A DNA stretch of 64,000 bases from Bartonella alsatica (lineage in GTDB: Bacteria; Pseudomonadota; Alphaproteobacteria; Rhizobiales; Rhizobiaceae). Positions 40,052 through 49,876 of this stretch are shown here, piece by piece. Both the position numbers and the translations under genes were made by a program. The notes under the pieces are model-generated. The model made no database searches, had not been told where the DNA came from, and was given only the letters and a program-made list of their open reading frames with translations. Every line of letters starts with the position of its first letter. Positions within the stretch are counted from its first letter, which is position 1. The DNA lies in contig NZ_CP058235.1 of assembly GCF_013388295.1 (NCBI RefSeq), positions 124,001-188,000 on the forward strand, in the 5' to 3' direction.

Positions 40052-41290
40052 ATGAACCAATCGCCAATTATTGTTGGAGGTGGGATTGCAGGTTTAAGTA
40101 CTGCTTTGGCTCTCGCCCATAAAGGAATAGCAAGTACTATTATTGAAAAGTGTAAACAGCTTGATGTTGTAGGCGCTGGTATTCAGCTTACTCCAAATGC
40201 AACTTGTATTCTTGCTCGTTGGGGAATTCTTAATAAACTTACCGAAATAGGAACAACACCACGTTTTCTTGAATTAAGAGATGGGGTATCTTTAAAAACG
40301 CGACTCCATGTTGATCTTATTAATTTATCGGAAAAAAACTGGAAATTCCCTTATATTACGATTCATCGTGCCGCCTTACAAAAAGTTTTATACAACGCTG
40401 TTATTGAAAATCCTTTTATCAAATATAAATCAGGTGAATTTGTATCGTCTACCCAAATGGCATCTCGCAGCATTTATATAAAAACAATAAAAACAGATGC
40501 ATCAAATAAAATACAACAACATCAGTTTTATTCAACCCCGCTTCTTATCGGATGTGATGGAGTTTGGTCTACATTACGGCAATCAGCTCCTTTTCATGAA
40601 AGAGCAGATTTTAGTGGTTTTATTGCTTGGCGTGCAACAATAAAATTTGAAAATTTTCCTAAAGGTTTTTGTTGCTTATTACAAAATGGAAAGACAATCA
40701 CAGCATGGATGGGGCCTCAAAATCATCTTGTTGTCTATCCTATTCAATCATCAGCAAAAGTATTTAATTTTGTAGCCATCACTCGCAAAGAAAAAGCACA
40801 AGAAGCGTGGAGACACAAAGGAAATAAAGAAAATTTAAAATCTCTTTTTAAAGATTGGAACACGCAAATTCTCAAAATTTTTGACTATATCGATGAGTGG
40901 AACTATTGGCCACTCTTTTATATGAAACAGAATCGTTTTTTAGGCTTAGAAAGACAAGTATTTGTTGGTGATAGTGCACACGCCTCCCTCCCTTTTGCAG
41001 CACAAGGTGCTGCTATGGCAATAGAAGATGCCGCCACATTGGCAGAAACGCTCTCTCGTCAAGACTTTTCATTAACAAAAGCTCTTTCGCTTTATGAAAA
41101 AATACGCACTCCCCGAATTAGAGCAGTAAAAAAACGTGGAGATTTTAATAGAATAGTTTATCATGCAACTGGTCCTATAGCAACTGCACGGAATCTCATC
41201 ATGAAAACTCGTACACCAGAGAATATCATATCCAGCCTTAATTGGCTTTATATATATGATGCTATGAACCTCATAAAAAATATACGATAA
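40052..41290 (+). CDS. FAD-dependent monooxygenase (salicylate hydroxylase / UbiH-like)
   Basis: A 412-residue flavoprotein of the PHBH class A family. I chose ATG 40052 because GAAGGA lies just before it; ATG 40040 has none. It shows the dinucleotide fold VGGGIAGLSTALALAHKGI, the DG motif in LLIGCDGVWSTLR and the second FAD motif VFVGDSAHASLPFAAQGAAM. Relatives hydroxylate aromatic rings, including salicylate-type and ubiquinone-pathway enzymes. In a lineage with little aromatic catabolism a ubiquinone role is possible, but the substrate is unknown. Confidence 0.88.
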   Translation: MNQSPIIVGGGIAGLSTALALAHKGIASTIIEKCKQLDVVGAGIQLTPNATCILARWGILNKLTEIGTTPRFLELRDGVSLKTRLHVDLINLSEKNWKFPYITIHRAALQKVLYNAVIENPFIKYKSGEFVSSTQMASRSIYIKTIKTDASNKIQQHQFYSTPLLIGCDGVWSTLRQSAPFHERADFSGFIAWRATIKFENFPKGFCCLLQNGKTITAWMGPQNHLVVYPIQSSAKVFNFVAITRKEKAQEAWRHKGNKENLKSLFKDWNTQILKIFDYIDEWNYWPLFYMKQNRFLGLERQVFVGDSAHASLPFAAQGAAMAIEDAATLAETLSRQDFSLTKALSLYEKIRTPRIRAVKKRGDFNRIVYHATGPIATARNLIMKTRTPENIISSLNWLYIYDAMNLIKNIR

Positions 41291-41481
41291 AAGCTTATTA
41301 AATTTTCCTCAATGACTTTGGATACGTAATAGATGTTTTATTGAATTTATAACGTTACGAATCTGGCATAATTTAATATAACTAAAAGCAAGAACTCTCA
41401 AAATTTACAATCCAACCCAAAGCAAAATCTTACTATCAATAAAGTAAAAACATGACAGGCCGTCGCTTTACAATTCTTAAT

Positions 41482-44400
41482 TTAAGTCAATTCCACATCG
41501 ATAACTCCCTGAATTGATTTCATAGCACTCGCTACACGTGAATTAACTTTATATCGCTTTGGAAGCGCAATTTCTACCTCTCGTAAATTATCCTCTTGAA
41601 TAAGAATAAGTCCTACTTCCCCATTCCCATTCGGAACTAAATTTTCCTCAATTTGCGGAAGCATATCAACTGTCTTTATAAATAAGCGCATCATTTTATG
41701 ATTCTGTAACGCCTCTTTTTCCAAAGATTGAAGCGTTTCAAGTCGTAAACTAATCCCCTCAGAGCGATTTTCAGCATTAACTGTAATGATAAAAGACTTT
41801 CCAAGTTCTAGCTTCTCTTCATAATTCGAAAGCGCCTCAGAAAAGAGAACTGTCTCATATTGCCCACTTGTATCAGAAAAATGAATAATCCCCATTTTTT
41901 TACCAGATTTTGTTTTGCGTACTTGTTTTGCCACAACAGTTCCAGCAAGCCTAGCAGCAGTTGCTCCTCCTTTAACGGCATAGGCAAAATTAACCCAAGT
42001 TTGTACACGTTTTTTAGCAAGAATAGCTTGATACTCATCTAAAGGATGCGCAGAAAAGTAAAAACCTATTGCTTGAAATTCTCGATAAAGTTTTTCATCA
42101 GGTAACCAAGACGAAGTTTGCGATAAAATCAAAGGTTCTTTTACTCCCCCAGTCATCGAAAATATATCAATCTGTCCACTAGAATTGTTTTCGAGAATAC
42201 GAAGGGCACGCGCATGAAGAGTTCCAAGATTCGCCAATAAAACCTCACGTGCAATATTAAAACAATCAAAGGCCCCAGCACAAATCAAACTTTCCATCGC
42301 ACGCTTATTAACAATACGGGGATCAATACGCGCGCAAAAATCTTCAATATCCTTAAAAAGTTTATTTCCACGACAAGCAACAATATGATCAACAACCGCT
42401 TCCCCTACACCTTTAATGGCAGCAAGAGAATAATAAATACAGTTATCACCAACCTCAAAAACACGATGTGATGTCTGCACACAAGGAGCAATAACTTTAA
42501 TACTTAACCTTAATGCTTCACGCCGAAAATCGTTTAACTTATCCGTATTTGTCATATCATACGTCATTGAAGCGGCTAGAAATTCAACTGGATGATGTGC
42601 TTTCATATAAGCTGTTTGGTAAGAAACAATTGCATAAGCAGCAGCGTGTGATTTATTAAAGCCATAATCTGCAAATTTTGCTAAAAGATCAAAAATAATA
42701 TCAGCTTGATCTTTATCAACACCGCCAGCAACGGCTCCATTCACAAAACGCGTACGCTGTTCTTGCATTTCTTTGTGAATCTTTTTCCCCATAGCACGAC
42801 GTAATAAATCTGCTTCCCCAAGCGAATAACCAGCAAGCACCTGAGCAATCTGCATCACTTGCTCCTGATAAACAATAACACCTTGTGTTTCTTTAATCAG
42901 ATGATCTATTTTAGGATGAATAGAGGCAATTTCCTCTTCCCCGTGTTTTCGTGCGTTATAGGTTGGAATATTTTCCATTGGTCCAGGGCGATAAAGTGCA
43001 ACAAGAGCAATAATATCTTCAATACGATCAGGCCTCATTCCAATCAATGCCTTACGCATGCCAGAACTTTCAACTTGAAACACACCAACCGTTTCACCAC
43101 GTGCCATCATAGCATAGGTCGCTTCATCATTTAGAGGAATATTCGATAAATCTATTTTGATCCCCTTTCGTGCAACGAAATCTACGGCCATTTTTAAAAC
43201 AGTAAGCGTTTTTAACCCAAGAAAATCAAATTTTACTAGCCCAGCCTGTTCAACATATTTCATGTTAAATTGTGTAACAGGCATATCGGAACGAGGATCA
43301 CGATACATCGGAACGAGTTCTGAAAGCGGCCGATCACCGATAACAATCCCTGCTGCATGGGTTGATGCATGACGATACAGCCCTTCCAACTGCAGTGCTA
43401 TATCTAATGTGCGTCCAACGACAGGATCTTTTTTCTTTTCTTCTTCAAATTTAGGTTCTTCTTTGATAGCATCAGCCAGTTCAACCTGACTCCCAGGTGT
43501 AGCAGGAACTAATTTTGTAAGATAATCCACCTGCCGATAAGGCACTTCTAAAACACGCCCAACATCACGTAACACCGCACGTGCTTGTAATTTACCAAAC
43601 GTAATAATTTGAGCTACTTGATCACGGCCATATTTTTTCTGAACATAATGAATAACTTCTTCACGTCGCTCTTGACAAAAATCAATATCAAAATCCGGCA
43701 TAGAAACACGATCTGGATTAAGAAAACGTTCAAAGAGAAGAGAAAAACGCAATGGATCAACATCGGTAATAGTCAATGCATAAGCAACGAGCGAACCAGC
43801 CCCAGAACCACGCCCTGGTCCAACAGGAATATCATTAGATTTCGCCCATTTTATAAAATCTGAAACGATAAGAAAATAGCCAGAAAATTGCATGCGCGTA
43901 ATAACGGAAATCTCATAATCAAGCCGTTGTTCATAATCTGCAACTGTATATCCTTCAGCCACTCCAATTGTTTCAAGCCGCATTTTTAAACCAGCTTTAG
44001 CTTGATTTAATAATTCACTATCTTCTACTTCTAGAGTAAAGTTTGAAGCAACAGATTGCTCTATAAAACGAGGCAAAATTGGTTTTCGAATCGGTGTAGC
44101 AGCGTGACAACGCAATGCAATTTCAACACTGTTTTCCAGAGCTTCTGGAAGATCAGAAAATAGTGCAACCATTTCATCTTGTGACTTCAAATAATGATCT
44201 GGTGTCACACGTTTACGCTCTGGATTAGAAACAATTTGTCCTTCCGCAACCGCCATCAATGCATCATGAGCTTCATACCCTTCCCTATTTAGAAAAAAAG
44301 CTTCATTGGTTGCAACCAGAGGTATTTCATGTGCATACGCCAACTCAATAAGCGCAGCTTCTACTTTCTGATCAAAAGAACCATGCCGTTGTAATTCCAC

Positions 44401-44970
44401 ATATAGACGATCACCAAAAATTTTTTTTAAATAAATTAAACGTTCAACAGAACGTTTTTTTTTTCCTTCTGCCAAAGAAAAATTAATAGGACCTCCCTTA
44501 CCGCCCGTTAAAGCGATTATTCCTTCACTGTGTGACAACAACCAATCGACTTTGATATGGGGAGGATCAGTATCACACTTATCAAGATAAGCACGACTCA
44601 CAAGACGAACCAAATGAGCATAACCGATCTCGCTAGCAGCTAACAAAACAAGAGAGCAGAAATCAGAAGAGTAGCGCCACTTAGCAAAATGCGGATTATC
44701 ATTTTCATCACCAAAATCAACCGTGAGCTGACAACCAATAATAGGCTGTATCCCATGAGAAAAACAATATTGCGAAAATTCTAAAGCACCAAATAAATTA
44801 TTTGTATCCGTAATAGCAATCGCTGGAGTACGATCTGAAACCGCATATTGAATAATTTGCGGGATTTTCAAAGCCCCTTCTAAAAGTGAGTAAGCAGAGT
44901 GTACCCTCAGGTGAATAAAGCGAGGAAGAGAATTTTTCTCATCTCGTATTTTATTTTTATCTTCTGCCAC
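41482..44970 (-). CDS. dnaE: DNA polymerase III alpha subunit
   Basis: A 1162-residue replicative polymerase of the DnaE1 type. The N-terminal PHP domain begins FIHLRVHSAYSLLEGALKI; the polymerase core has GPGRGSGAGSLVAYAL and the catalytic aspartates in SMPDFDIDFCQERR, then ARAVLRDVGRVL. A helix-hairpin-helix and an OB fold (LAGTVVAKQVRKTKSGKKMG) lie near the C-terminus. It synthesises both strands at the fork with the clamp loader, whose delta' subunit is at 4650. It is divergent from recG. Confidence 0.97.
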   Translation of the reverse strand: MAEDKNKIRDEKNSLPRFIHLRVHSAYSLLEGALKIPQIIQYAVSDRTPAIAITDTNNLFGALEFSQYCFSHGIQPIIGCQLTVDFGDENDNPHFAKWRYSSDFCSLVLLAASEIGYAHLVRLVSRAYLDKCDTDPPHIKVDWLLSHSEGIIALTGGKGGPINFSLAEGKKKRSVERLIYLKKIFGDRLYVELQRHGSFDQKVEAALIELAYAHEIPLVATNEAFFLNREGYEAHDALMAVAEGQIVSNPERKRVTPDHYLKSQDEMVALFSDLPEALENSVEIALRCHAATPIRKPILPRFIEQSVASNFTLEVEDSELLNQAKAGLKMRLETIGVAEGYTVADYEQRLDYEISVITRMQFSGYFLIVSDFIKWAKSNDIPVGPGRGSGAGSLVAYALTITDVDPLRFSLLFERFLNPDRVSMPDFDIDFCQERREEVIHYVQKKYGRDQVAQIITFGKLQARAVLRDVGRVLEVPYRQVDYLTKLVPATPGSQVELADAIKEEPKFEEEKKKDPVVGRTLDIALQLEGLYRHASTHAAGIVIGDRPLSELVPMYRDPRSDMPVTQFNMKYVEQAGLVKFDFLGLKTLTVLKMAVDFVARKGIKIDLSNIPLNDEATYAMMARGETVGVFQVESSGMRKALIGMRPDRIEDIIALVALYRPGPMENIPTYNARKHGEEEIASIHPKIDHLIKETQGVIVYQEQVMQIAQVLAGYSLGEADLLRRAMGKKIHKEMQEQRTRFVNGAVAGGVDKDQADIIFDLLAKFADYGFNKSHAAAYAIVSYQTAYMKAHHPVEFLAASMTYDMTNTDKLNDFRREALRLSIKVIAPCVQTSHRVFEVGDNCIYYSLAAIKGVGEAVVDHIVACRGNKLFKDIEDFCARIDPRIVNKRAMESLICAGAFDCFNIAREVLLANLGTLHARALRILENNSSGQIDIFSMTGGVKEPLILSQTSSWLPDEKLYREFQAIGFYFSAHPLDEYQAILAKKRVQTWVNFAYAVKGGATAARLAGTVVAKQVRKTKSGKKMGIIHFSDTSGQYETVLFSEALSNYEEKLELGKSFIITVNAENRSEGISLRLETLQSLEKEALQNHKMMRLFIKTVDMLPQIEENLVPNGNGEVGLILIQEDNLREVEIALPKRYKVNSRVASAMKSIQGVIDVELT

Positions 44971-45352
44971 TCTTACAATTTCCTACTACAAAATAAATAT
45001 AAAATCGCAACCTTTATCCGTCTTCTAATACTCACTTATCTCACTCTTAGATCTATAAATTTACCATCTCAGCATATTAACAAGACATTTCGATTTTATT
45101 GCTATTTATAAAAGACTTTCATCAAGAAAATATCTCTATTCACAGCAAATAGACACACAAAAACAAAAAGGAGAAAATCATATTGCTAGTATTACCACTC
45201 TTTCTTACACTATTTTTTTATGCATTCTTCAAATATTGACCTTTCTACTTAAAACTCAACATTAAATAAAACAGCTTCCTTTTATATGATTTATCCCCCA
45301 AAAGCTTTTTGAAAGCACTAGAAAAAACAATAAGATCAGGCTAAATTTCCTT
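44971..45352. other. Divergent intergenic region between dnaE and recG
   Basis: About 380 AT-rich bases with the divergent promoters of dnaE and recG. The only notable element is a short hydrophobic ORF with a strong Shine-Dalgarno sequence at 45183-45239, listed separately. Confidence 0.4.
45183..45239 (+). CDS. Possible 18-residue hydrophobic micro-ORF
   Basis: A strong AAAAGGAG ribosome site (45167-45173) is followed nine bases later by TTG and 18 sense codons, ending at TGA 45237-45239. The product would be almost wholly hydrophobic and aromatic (LVLPLFLTLFFYAFFKY after the start). It resembles small membrane peptides or type I toxin peptides only in composition. The non-AUG start and short length make it uncertain; it could be chance. 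Confidence 0.22.
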   Translation: MLVLPLFLTLFFYAFFKY

Positions 45353-47461
45353 ATGCTTTTAAACCTTATTCATCCTCTTTTTGCCTCTGTTCGCACTCTC
45401 CAAGGAATAAGCCCCCCAATATGTGCCTTACTAGCCAAAGTCTTAAACATTAATCCCACGCAACGTGAACCAACTCTTATCGACCTTCTTCAATTAATGC
45501 CCCATTCCGTGATAGATCGTAGAATATGTCCAAGCATTGCTTTTGCTCAAGAAGGTATCACTAATACTCTTGAAATTATCATCGATCAGCACCAGCCACC
45601 GCCAATTGGTCGGAGTCGATCACCTTATCGAGTTATTGCTCATGATCAAACAGGAAAAATAAATTTAGTCTTTTTCCATGCTCATTGTTCTTGGCTAAAA
45701 AAACAACTACCAGAAGGAAGAAAAGTTGTTGTATCAGGAAAAGTTGAGCGATTTAATGGACAACTTTCAATGGTACATCCTGATCATATCGTATCAATAG
45801 AGCAATCAAAACAGATACCCCTAATCGAACCTGTCTATCCCTCTACTGCTGGACTATCAGCAAAAATGCTAAGATGTGCAATACAAAACGCCCTTGAATA
45901 TATTCCTCTCTTGCCAGAATGGATTGAGGAAAATGTTAAAAAACAGCAAAACTTTCCTTCTTTTTCTACTGCTTTGCGCCGCATCCATACACCCATAAAT
46001 CCCAATGATCTAAACTTAAAGAGTGCTGCACGCAAACGTCTTGCCTATGATGAATTGCTCGCTTGTCAATTAGCTCTTGGTCTGGTGCGTTTGAAAACCA
46101 AATCTCTTTCTGGAACCTCTCGCCCGACAACAGGAACGTATACTAAAAAATTACTAAAAGCTTTACCTTTTCAACTTACAAGTGGACAAACAAAAGCAAT
46201 ACAAGATATTGCCAATGATCTCGCTTCACCTGAACCCATGTTAAGGCTGCTTCAAGGTGATGTAGGAGCAGGAAAAACCATTGTTGCACTTATGGCAATG
46301 ATGCAGATTGCTGAAAATTCAGGACAATCCGCTTTAATGGCGCCAACGGAAGTTCTTGCCCGACAACATTTTGCAACAATTGCACCTCTTGCTGAAAAGA
46401 TCGGATTACAAACAGCTCTTTTAACGGGACGAGAAAAAGGAAAATTACGTACAAATATCTTGAATGATATTTCATCAGGACAAGTTACTATTATCATCGG
46501 AACTCACGCTCTCATACAAGAGAATGTAGCTTATAATAATCTTGCTTTAGCCATTATCGATGAACAACATCGTTTTGGTGTGCACCAGCGTCTTGCTCTT
46601 ACAACAAAAGGTCATAAACCTGATATGCTGGTAATGACTGCCACTCCGATTCCACGCACATTAGTCTTAACAGCTTTTGGTGACATGGATGTTTCCCAAA
46701 TTACTGAAAAACCAATTGGACGACAACCTATTACAACAGCAACACTTCCTTTGAAACGAATGAATGAACTTATAGAACGAATTGCGATTGCTTTAAAAAA
46801 AGGAGAAAAACTCTATTGGATTTGCCCTTTAGTGGAAGAATCGACAGCTCTTGAACTCACTTCAATTGAAAATCGCTTTGCTATTCTCCATGAAAGATTT
46901 GGAACGCATGTTGGCATGATACACGGAAAAATGTCTACAGCTGAAAAAGAAGCAGCCATGGCATCTTTTAAATGTGGGAATATAAGTATTTTAGTTGCAA
47001 CCACAGTTATCGAAGTCGGAGTAGATGTTCCAGATGCTTCGATCATTGTCATCGAACATGCGGAACATTTTGGTCTTTCACAACTGCACCAATTGCGTGG
47101 ACGCGTTGGGCGGGGAAATAAGAAATCCTCCTGTATTTTACTATATAAAGATCCATTGACACATATGGCAGAAAAACGTCTTAATATTATACGCAGTACA
47201 GAAGACGGCTTTAAAATTGCTGAAGAAGACTGGCGTTTACGAGGAGAAGGAGAGCTTTTAGGAACGAGACAATCTGGTATGCCTGAGTTCCACATAGCAA
47301 ACCTTGCAGTCCATAGTGATCTTTTATCTATGGCAAGGAGAGATGCACGTTTATTTTTGCAACGAGATGCTGATTTTTCTTCAGAACAAGGACAAGCTTT
47401 ACGCTTACTACTTGTTCTTTTCGGACGCGAAGAGGCTACTCGCCTATTACGAGCGGGCTAA
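45353..47461 (+). CDS. recG: ATP-dependent DNA helicase RecG
   Basis: A 702-residue superfamily 2 helicase that remodels stalled forks and Holliday junctions. The N-terminal wedge OB domain lies at about residues 60-165 (RSPYRVIAHDQTGKINLVFF). Motifs include RLLQGDVGAGKTIVALMAMM (I), the DEQH box IIDEQHRFGVHQR (II), TATPIPRTL (III), ATTVIEVGVDVPDASI (V) and HQLRGRVGRGNKKS (VI). The C-terminal wedge-hook region LRGEGELLGTRQSGMPEF is typical of RecG. The length is standard. Confidence 0.97.
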   Translation: MLLNLIHPLFASVRTLQGISPPICALLAKVLNINPTQREPTLIDLLQLMPHSVIDRRICPSIAFAQEGITNTLEIIIDQHQPPPIGRSRSPYRVIAHDQTGKINLVFFHAHCSWLKKQLPEGRKVVVSGKVERFNGQLSMVHPDHIVSIEQSKQIPLIEPVYPSTAGLSAKMLRCAIQNALEYIPLLPEWIEENVKKQQNFPSFSTALRRIHTPINPNDLNLKSAARKRLAYDELLACQLALGLVRLKTKSLSGTSRPTTGTYTKKLLKALPFQLTSGQTKAIQDIANDLASPEPMLRLLQGDVGAGKTIVALMAMMQIAENSGQSALMAPTEVLARQHFATIAPLAEKIGLQTALLTGREKGKLRTNILNDISSGQVTIIIGTHALIQENVAYNNLALAIIDEQHRFGVHQRLALTTKGHKPDMLVMTATPIPRTLVLTAFGDMDVSQITEKPIGRQPITTATLPLKRMNELIERIAIALKKGEKLYWICPLVEESTALELTSIENRFAILHERFGTHVGMIHGKMSTAEKEAAMASFKCGNISILVATTVIEVGVDVPDASIIVIEHAEHFGLSQLHQLRGRVGRGNKKSSCILLYKDPLTHMAEKRLNIIRSTEDGFKIAEEDWRLRGEGELLGTRQSGMPEFHIANLAVHSDLLSMARRDARLFLQRDADFSSEQGQALRLLLVLFGREEATRLLRAG

Positions 47462-47881
47462 AATGGTAAAAAAGTAAAAGCGCCACCTATCTGTTTCAAA
47501 TGCTTTTTTTATAGTTTACATTCTCGGCATCACCGGACTAATGGAAAATCCTTTTGCACATCCATTCTTATACCCATAAAGTAACACAAACCAATATCAT
47601 TATTATATTGCCTTATCCACAAATGTTAAGCTGCTTTTGCATTAAAACAGTTCATCATATACAAGAGCACTTTCTCATTTTCTCCTTCTGTTTCAGAATC
47701 AGAGAAACATTCGTTTTCCTTGTCAAAAACGAGAACGAATGTGTGGATAGAAAACCGTTTTAAGAATGGCAAAAACGTTCTTATGAACCTATTCAACATG
47801 AAAAATAATAAGCTATTACTACAAATTAATTTTTTGTACACTTAATATTTTTCAAAACCTCTAAAGATACAAAATTCACTT
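47462..47881. other. Convergent intergenic region between recG and glmS
   Basis: About 420 bases without a believable gene. At 47708-47741 an inverted repeat (CATTCGTTTTC ... GAGAACGAATG, one mismatch in eleven, loop about 12) could form a hairpin. There is no following T-run on either strand, so it is not a classical terminator. A 71-codon minus-strand ORF over it has no family resemblance. Confidence 0.4.
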
Positions 47882-49705
47882 TTATTCAACAGTAACTGAT
47901 TTTGCTAAATTACGGGGTTGATCAACATCTGTTCCTAATAAAACAGCTGTATAATAAGCAATTAACTGAATAGGCAAAGCATAAATAATAGGCGCAACAA
48001 ATTCTGGAATATCGGGCAAAACAATAGTTGATAAAGTATCAAGACAAGTAACTTTTTCACCTCTTTTATCTGTTATCAAAATAACACGACCATTTCGTGC
48101 TGCCACTTCTTGCATGTTAGAAAAAGTCTTTTCAAACCACCTATCATAAGGTGCTACAACAATAACTGGGATTGTCTCATCCACCAGCGCAATTGGCCCA
48201 TGTTTCAATTCTCCTGCCGCATAACCTTCAGCATGAATATAAGAAAGCTCCTTCAGTTTAAGCGCACCCTCTAGAGCAATCGGATAAGAAGTCCCACGTC
48301 CAAGATAAAGAACACCTTTTGCGTTCATTAAATAACGAGAAATACACTCAATTTTCCTCTCTAGCTTTAGAACCTCGCTTAAAATCCTTGGAATTTCTGC
48401 CAATTGCCTAATAAACTGATTCTCTTCTTTCTCTGAAAGAATCCCACGTTGCTTAGCAGCATCAAGAGCCATTGCAGCAAGTGTTGCTAATTGACAAGTG
48501 AAGGCTTTTGTTGAAGCAACACCAATTTCTGGACCAGCAAGTGTTGGTAGAATAAAATCAGCTTCTCTGGCCATTGACGATTGTTCAACATTCACAATTG
48601 TTGCTGTTTTCACACCATGCTCGCGACAATAACGTAAAGATGCTAACGTATCAGCTGTTTCACCAGATTGAGAGACGAACACCGGCAACATATCAGTAGT
48701 TATTGGTGGTTCACGATAACGAAATTCTGAAGCTACATCATTATCAACACTTAAATCAGCCAAACTCTCAAACCAATAACGCGCTACTAAGGTTGAATAA
48801 TAAGCGGTTCCACAACTCGCAAAAAGTACGCGGTTGATATTTTTCCAATCAATGAAATTTTCAAGTGGGCGAAGCTTATAATTTCCAAGATCAAAGTAAT
48901 GCGCCAAATTATGAGAGATAACTTCAGGTTGTTCAAATATTTCTTTATGCATAAAATGGCGATGATTACCTTTAGATACCAATAAAGTCCCATCAAATAA
49001 TGTTACAATAGAGCGTTTTACCAATTGGTTATTTGCATCGTAAATTGTTACGCCCTCCCGTGTGAGAACAGCCCAATCCCCATCTTCCATATAGCTAATA
49101 CGATCTACAAATGGTGCCAAAGCAATTGCATCTGATCCAATATAAAATTCATCTTTTCCGTAACCAATTGCTAATGGTGGCCCAGAGCGAGCAGCAATCA
49201 TAAGATTATCTTCGCCTTGAAAAATAAGAGCAATAGCAAAAGCTCCTCTCAATCTTTTCCAACTCGTGCTTATTGCTTCTTGCGGAGAAAGACCACTTTT
49301 TAACGCGCGTGTAATTAAATGCGCAATAACTTCTGTATCCGTCTCTGTTTCAAAGCTATAACCATCCTCAATAAGTTCCTTTTGCAATTCTAAAAAATTT
49401 TCAATAATACCATTATGAACAATCGCAAGCCGTTCAGTTAAATGAGGATGAGCATTCCTCTCCACAGCAACACCATGAGTAGCCCATCGCGTATGACCAA
49501 TTCCTAAACTTCCTTCCAAAGGTGTTTTTTTTAATTTTTCTTCTAAATTAATGAGCTTCCCCTCAGCGCGCATTCGATAAAGCCGCCCATTATGCACAGT
49601 TGCTACACCAGATGAATCATATCCTCTGTATTCAAGACGCTTTAAACCATCAACCAAAGAGGATGTGACGCACTTATTTCCAAGGATTCCGATAATTCCG
49701 CACAT
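47882..49705 (-). CDS. glmS: Glutamine-fructose-6-phosphate aminotransferase (isomerizing)
   Basis: The mature enzyme (607 codons from ATG 49705) begins MCGIIGILGN, leaving the catalytic N-terminal Cys1; the frame is open eight codons further but that start would bury the Cys. The glutaminase domain has RLEYRGYDSSGVA and GHTRWATHG; two SIS isomerase domains have FVSQSGETADTLASLR and the C-terminal QPRNLAKSVTVE. It makes glucosamine 6-phosphate, the first step to UDP-GlcNAc for murein and lipid A. It follows glmU by 171 bases; no glmS ribozyme is expected or seen. Confidence 0.97.
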   Translation of the reverse strand: MCGIIGILGNKCVTSSLVDGLKRLEYRGYDSSGVATVHNGRLYRMRAEGKLINLEEKLKKTPLEGSLGIGHTRWATHGVAVERNAHPHLTERLAIVHNGIIENFLELQKELIEDGYSFETETDTEVIAHLITRALKSGLSPQEAISTSWKRLRGAFAIALIFQGEDNLMIAARSGPPLAIGYGKDEFYIGSDAIALAPFVDRISYMEDGDWAVLTREGVTIYDANNQLVKRSIVTLFDGTLLVSKGNHRHFMHKEIFEQPEVISHNLAHYFDLGNYKLRPLENFIDWKNINRVLFASCGTAYYSTLVARYWFESLADLSVDNDVASEFRYREPPITTDMLPVFVSQSGETADTLASLRYCREHGVKTATIVNVEQSSMAREADFILPTLAGPEIGVASTKAFTCQLATLAAMALDAAKQRGILSEKEENQFIRQLAEIPRILSEVLKLERKIECISRYLMNAKGVLYLGRGTSYPIALEGALKLKELSYIHAEGYAAGELKHGPIALVDETIPVIVVAPYDRWFEKTFSNMQEVAARNGRVILITDKRGEKVTCLDTLSTIVLPDIPEFVAPIIYALPIQLIAYYTAVLLGTDVDQPRNLAKSVTVE

Positions 49706-49876
49706 GTAAAAGTTCCAACTCACATCCAAGATTTAATAATTTATATAAAAATTCAGCTACTTTTATTAAAAACCTTAAGTAACCAGATAAGAAAATGTAA
49801 TATGATAATGCTTAAGAACAAGCCTCTTATACAATTATTAAACTATATATAAAATAAAGAAAAAGACAAAAGACGA

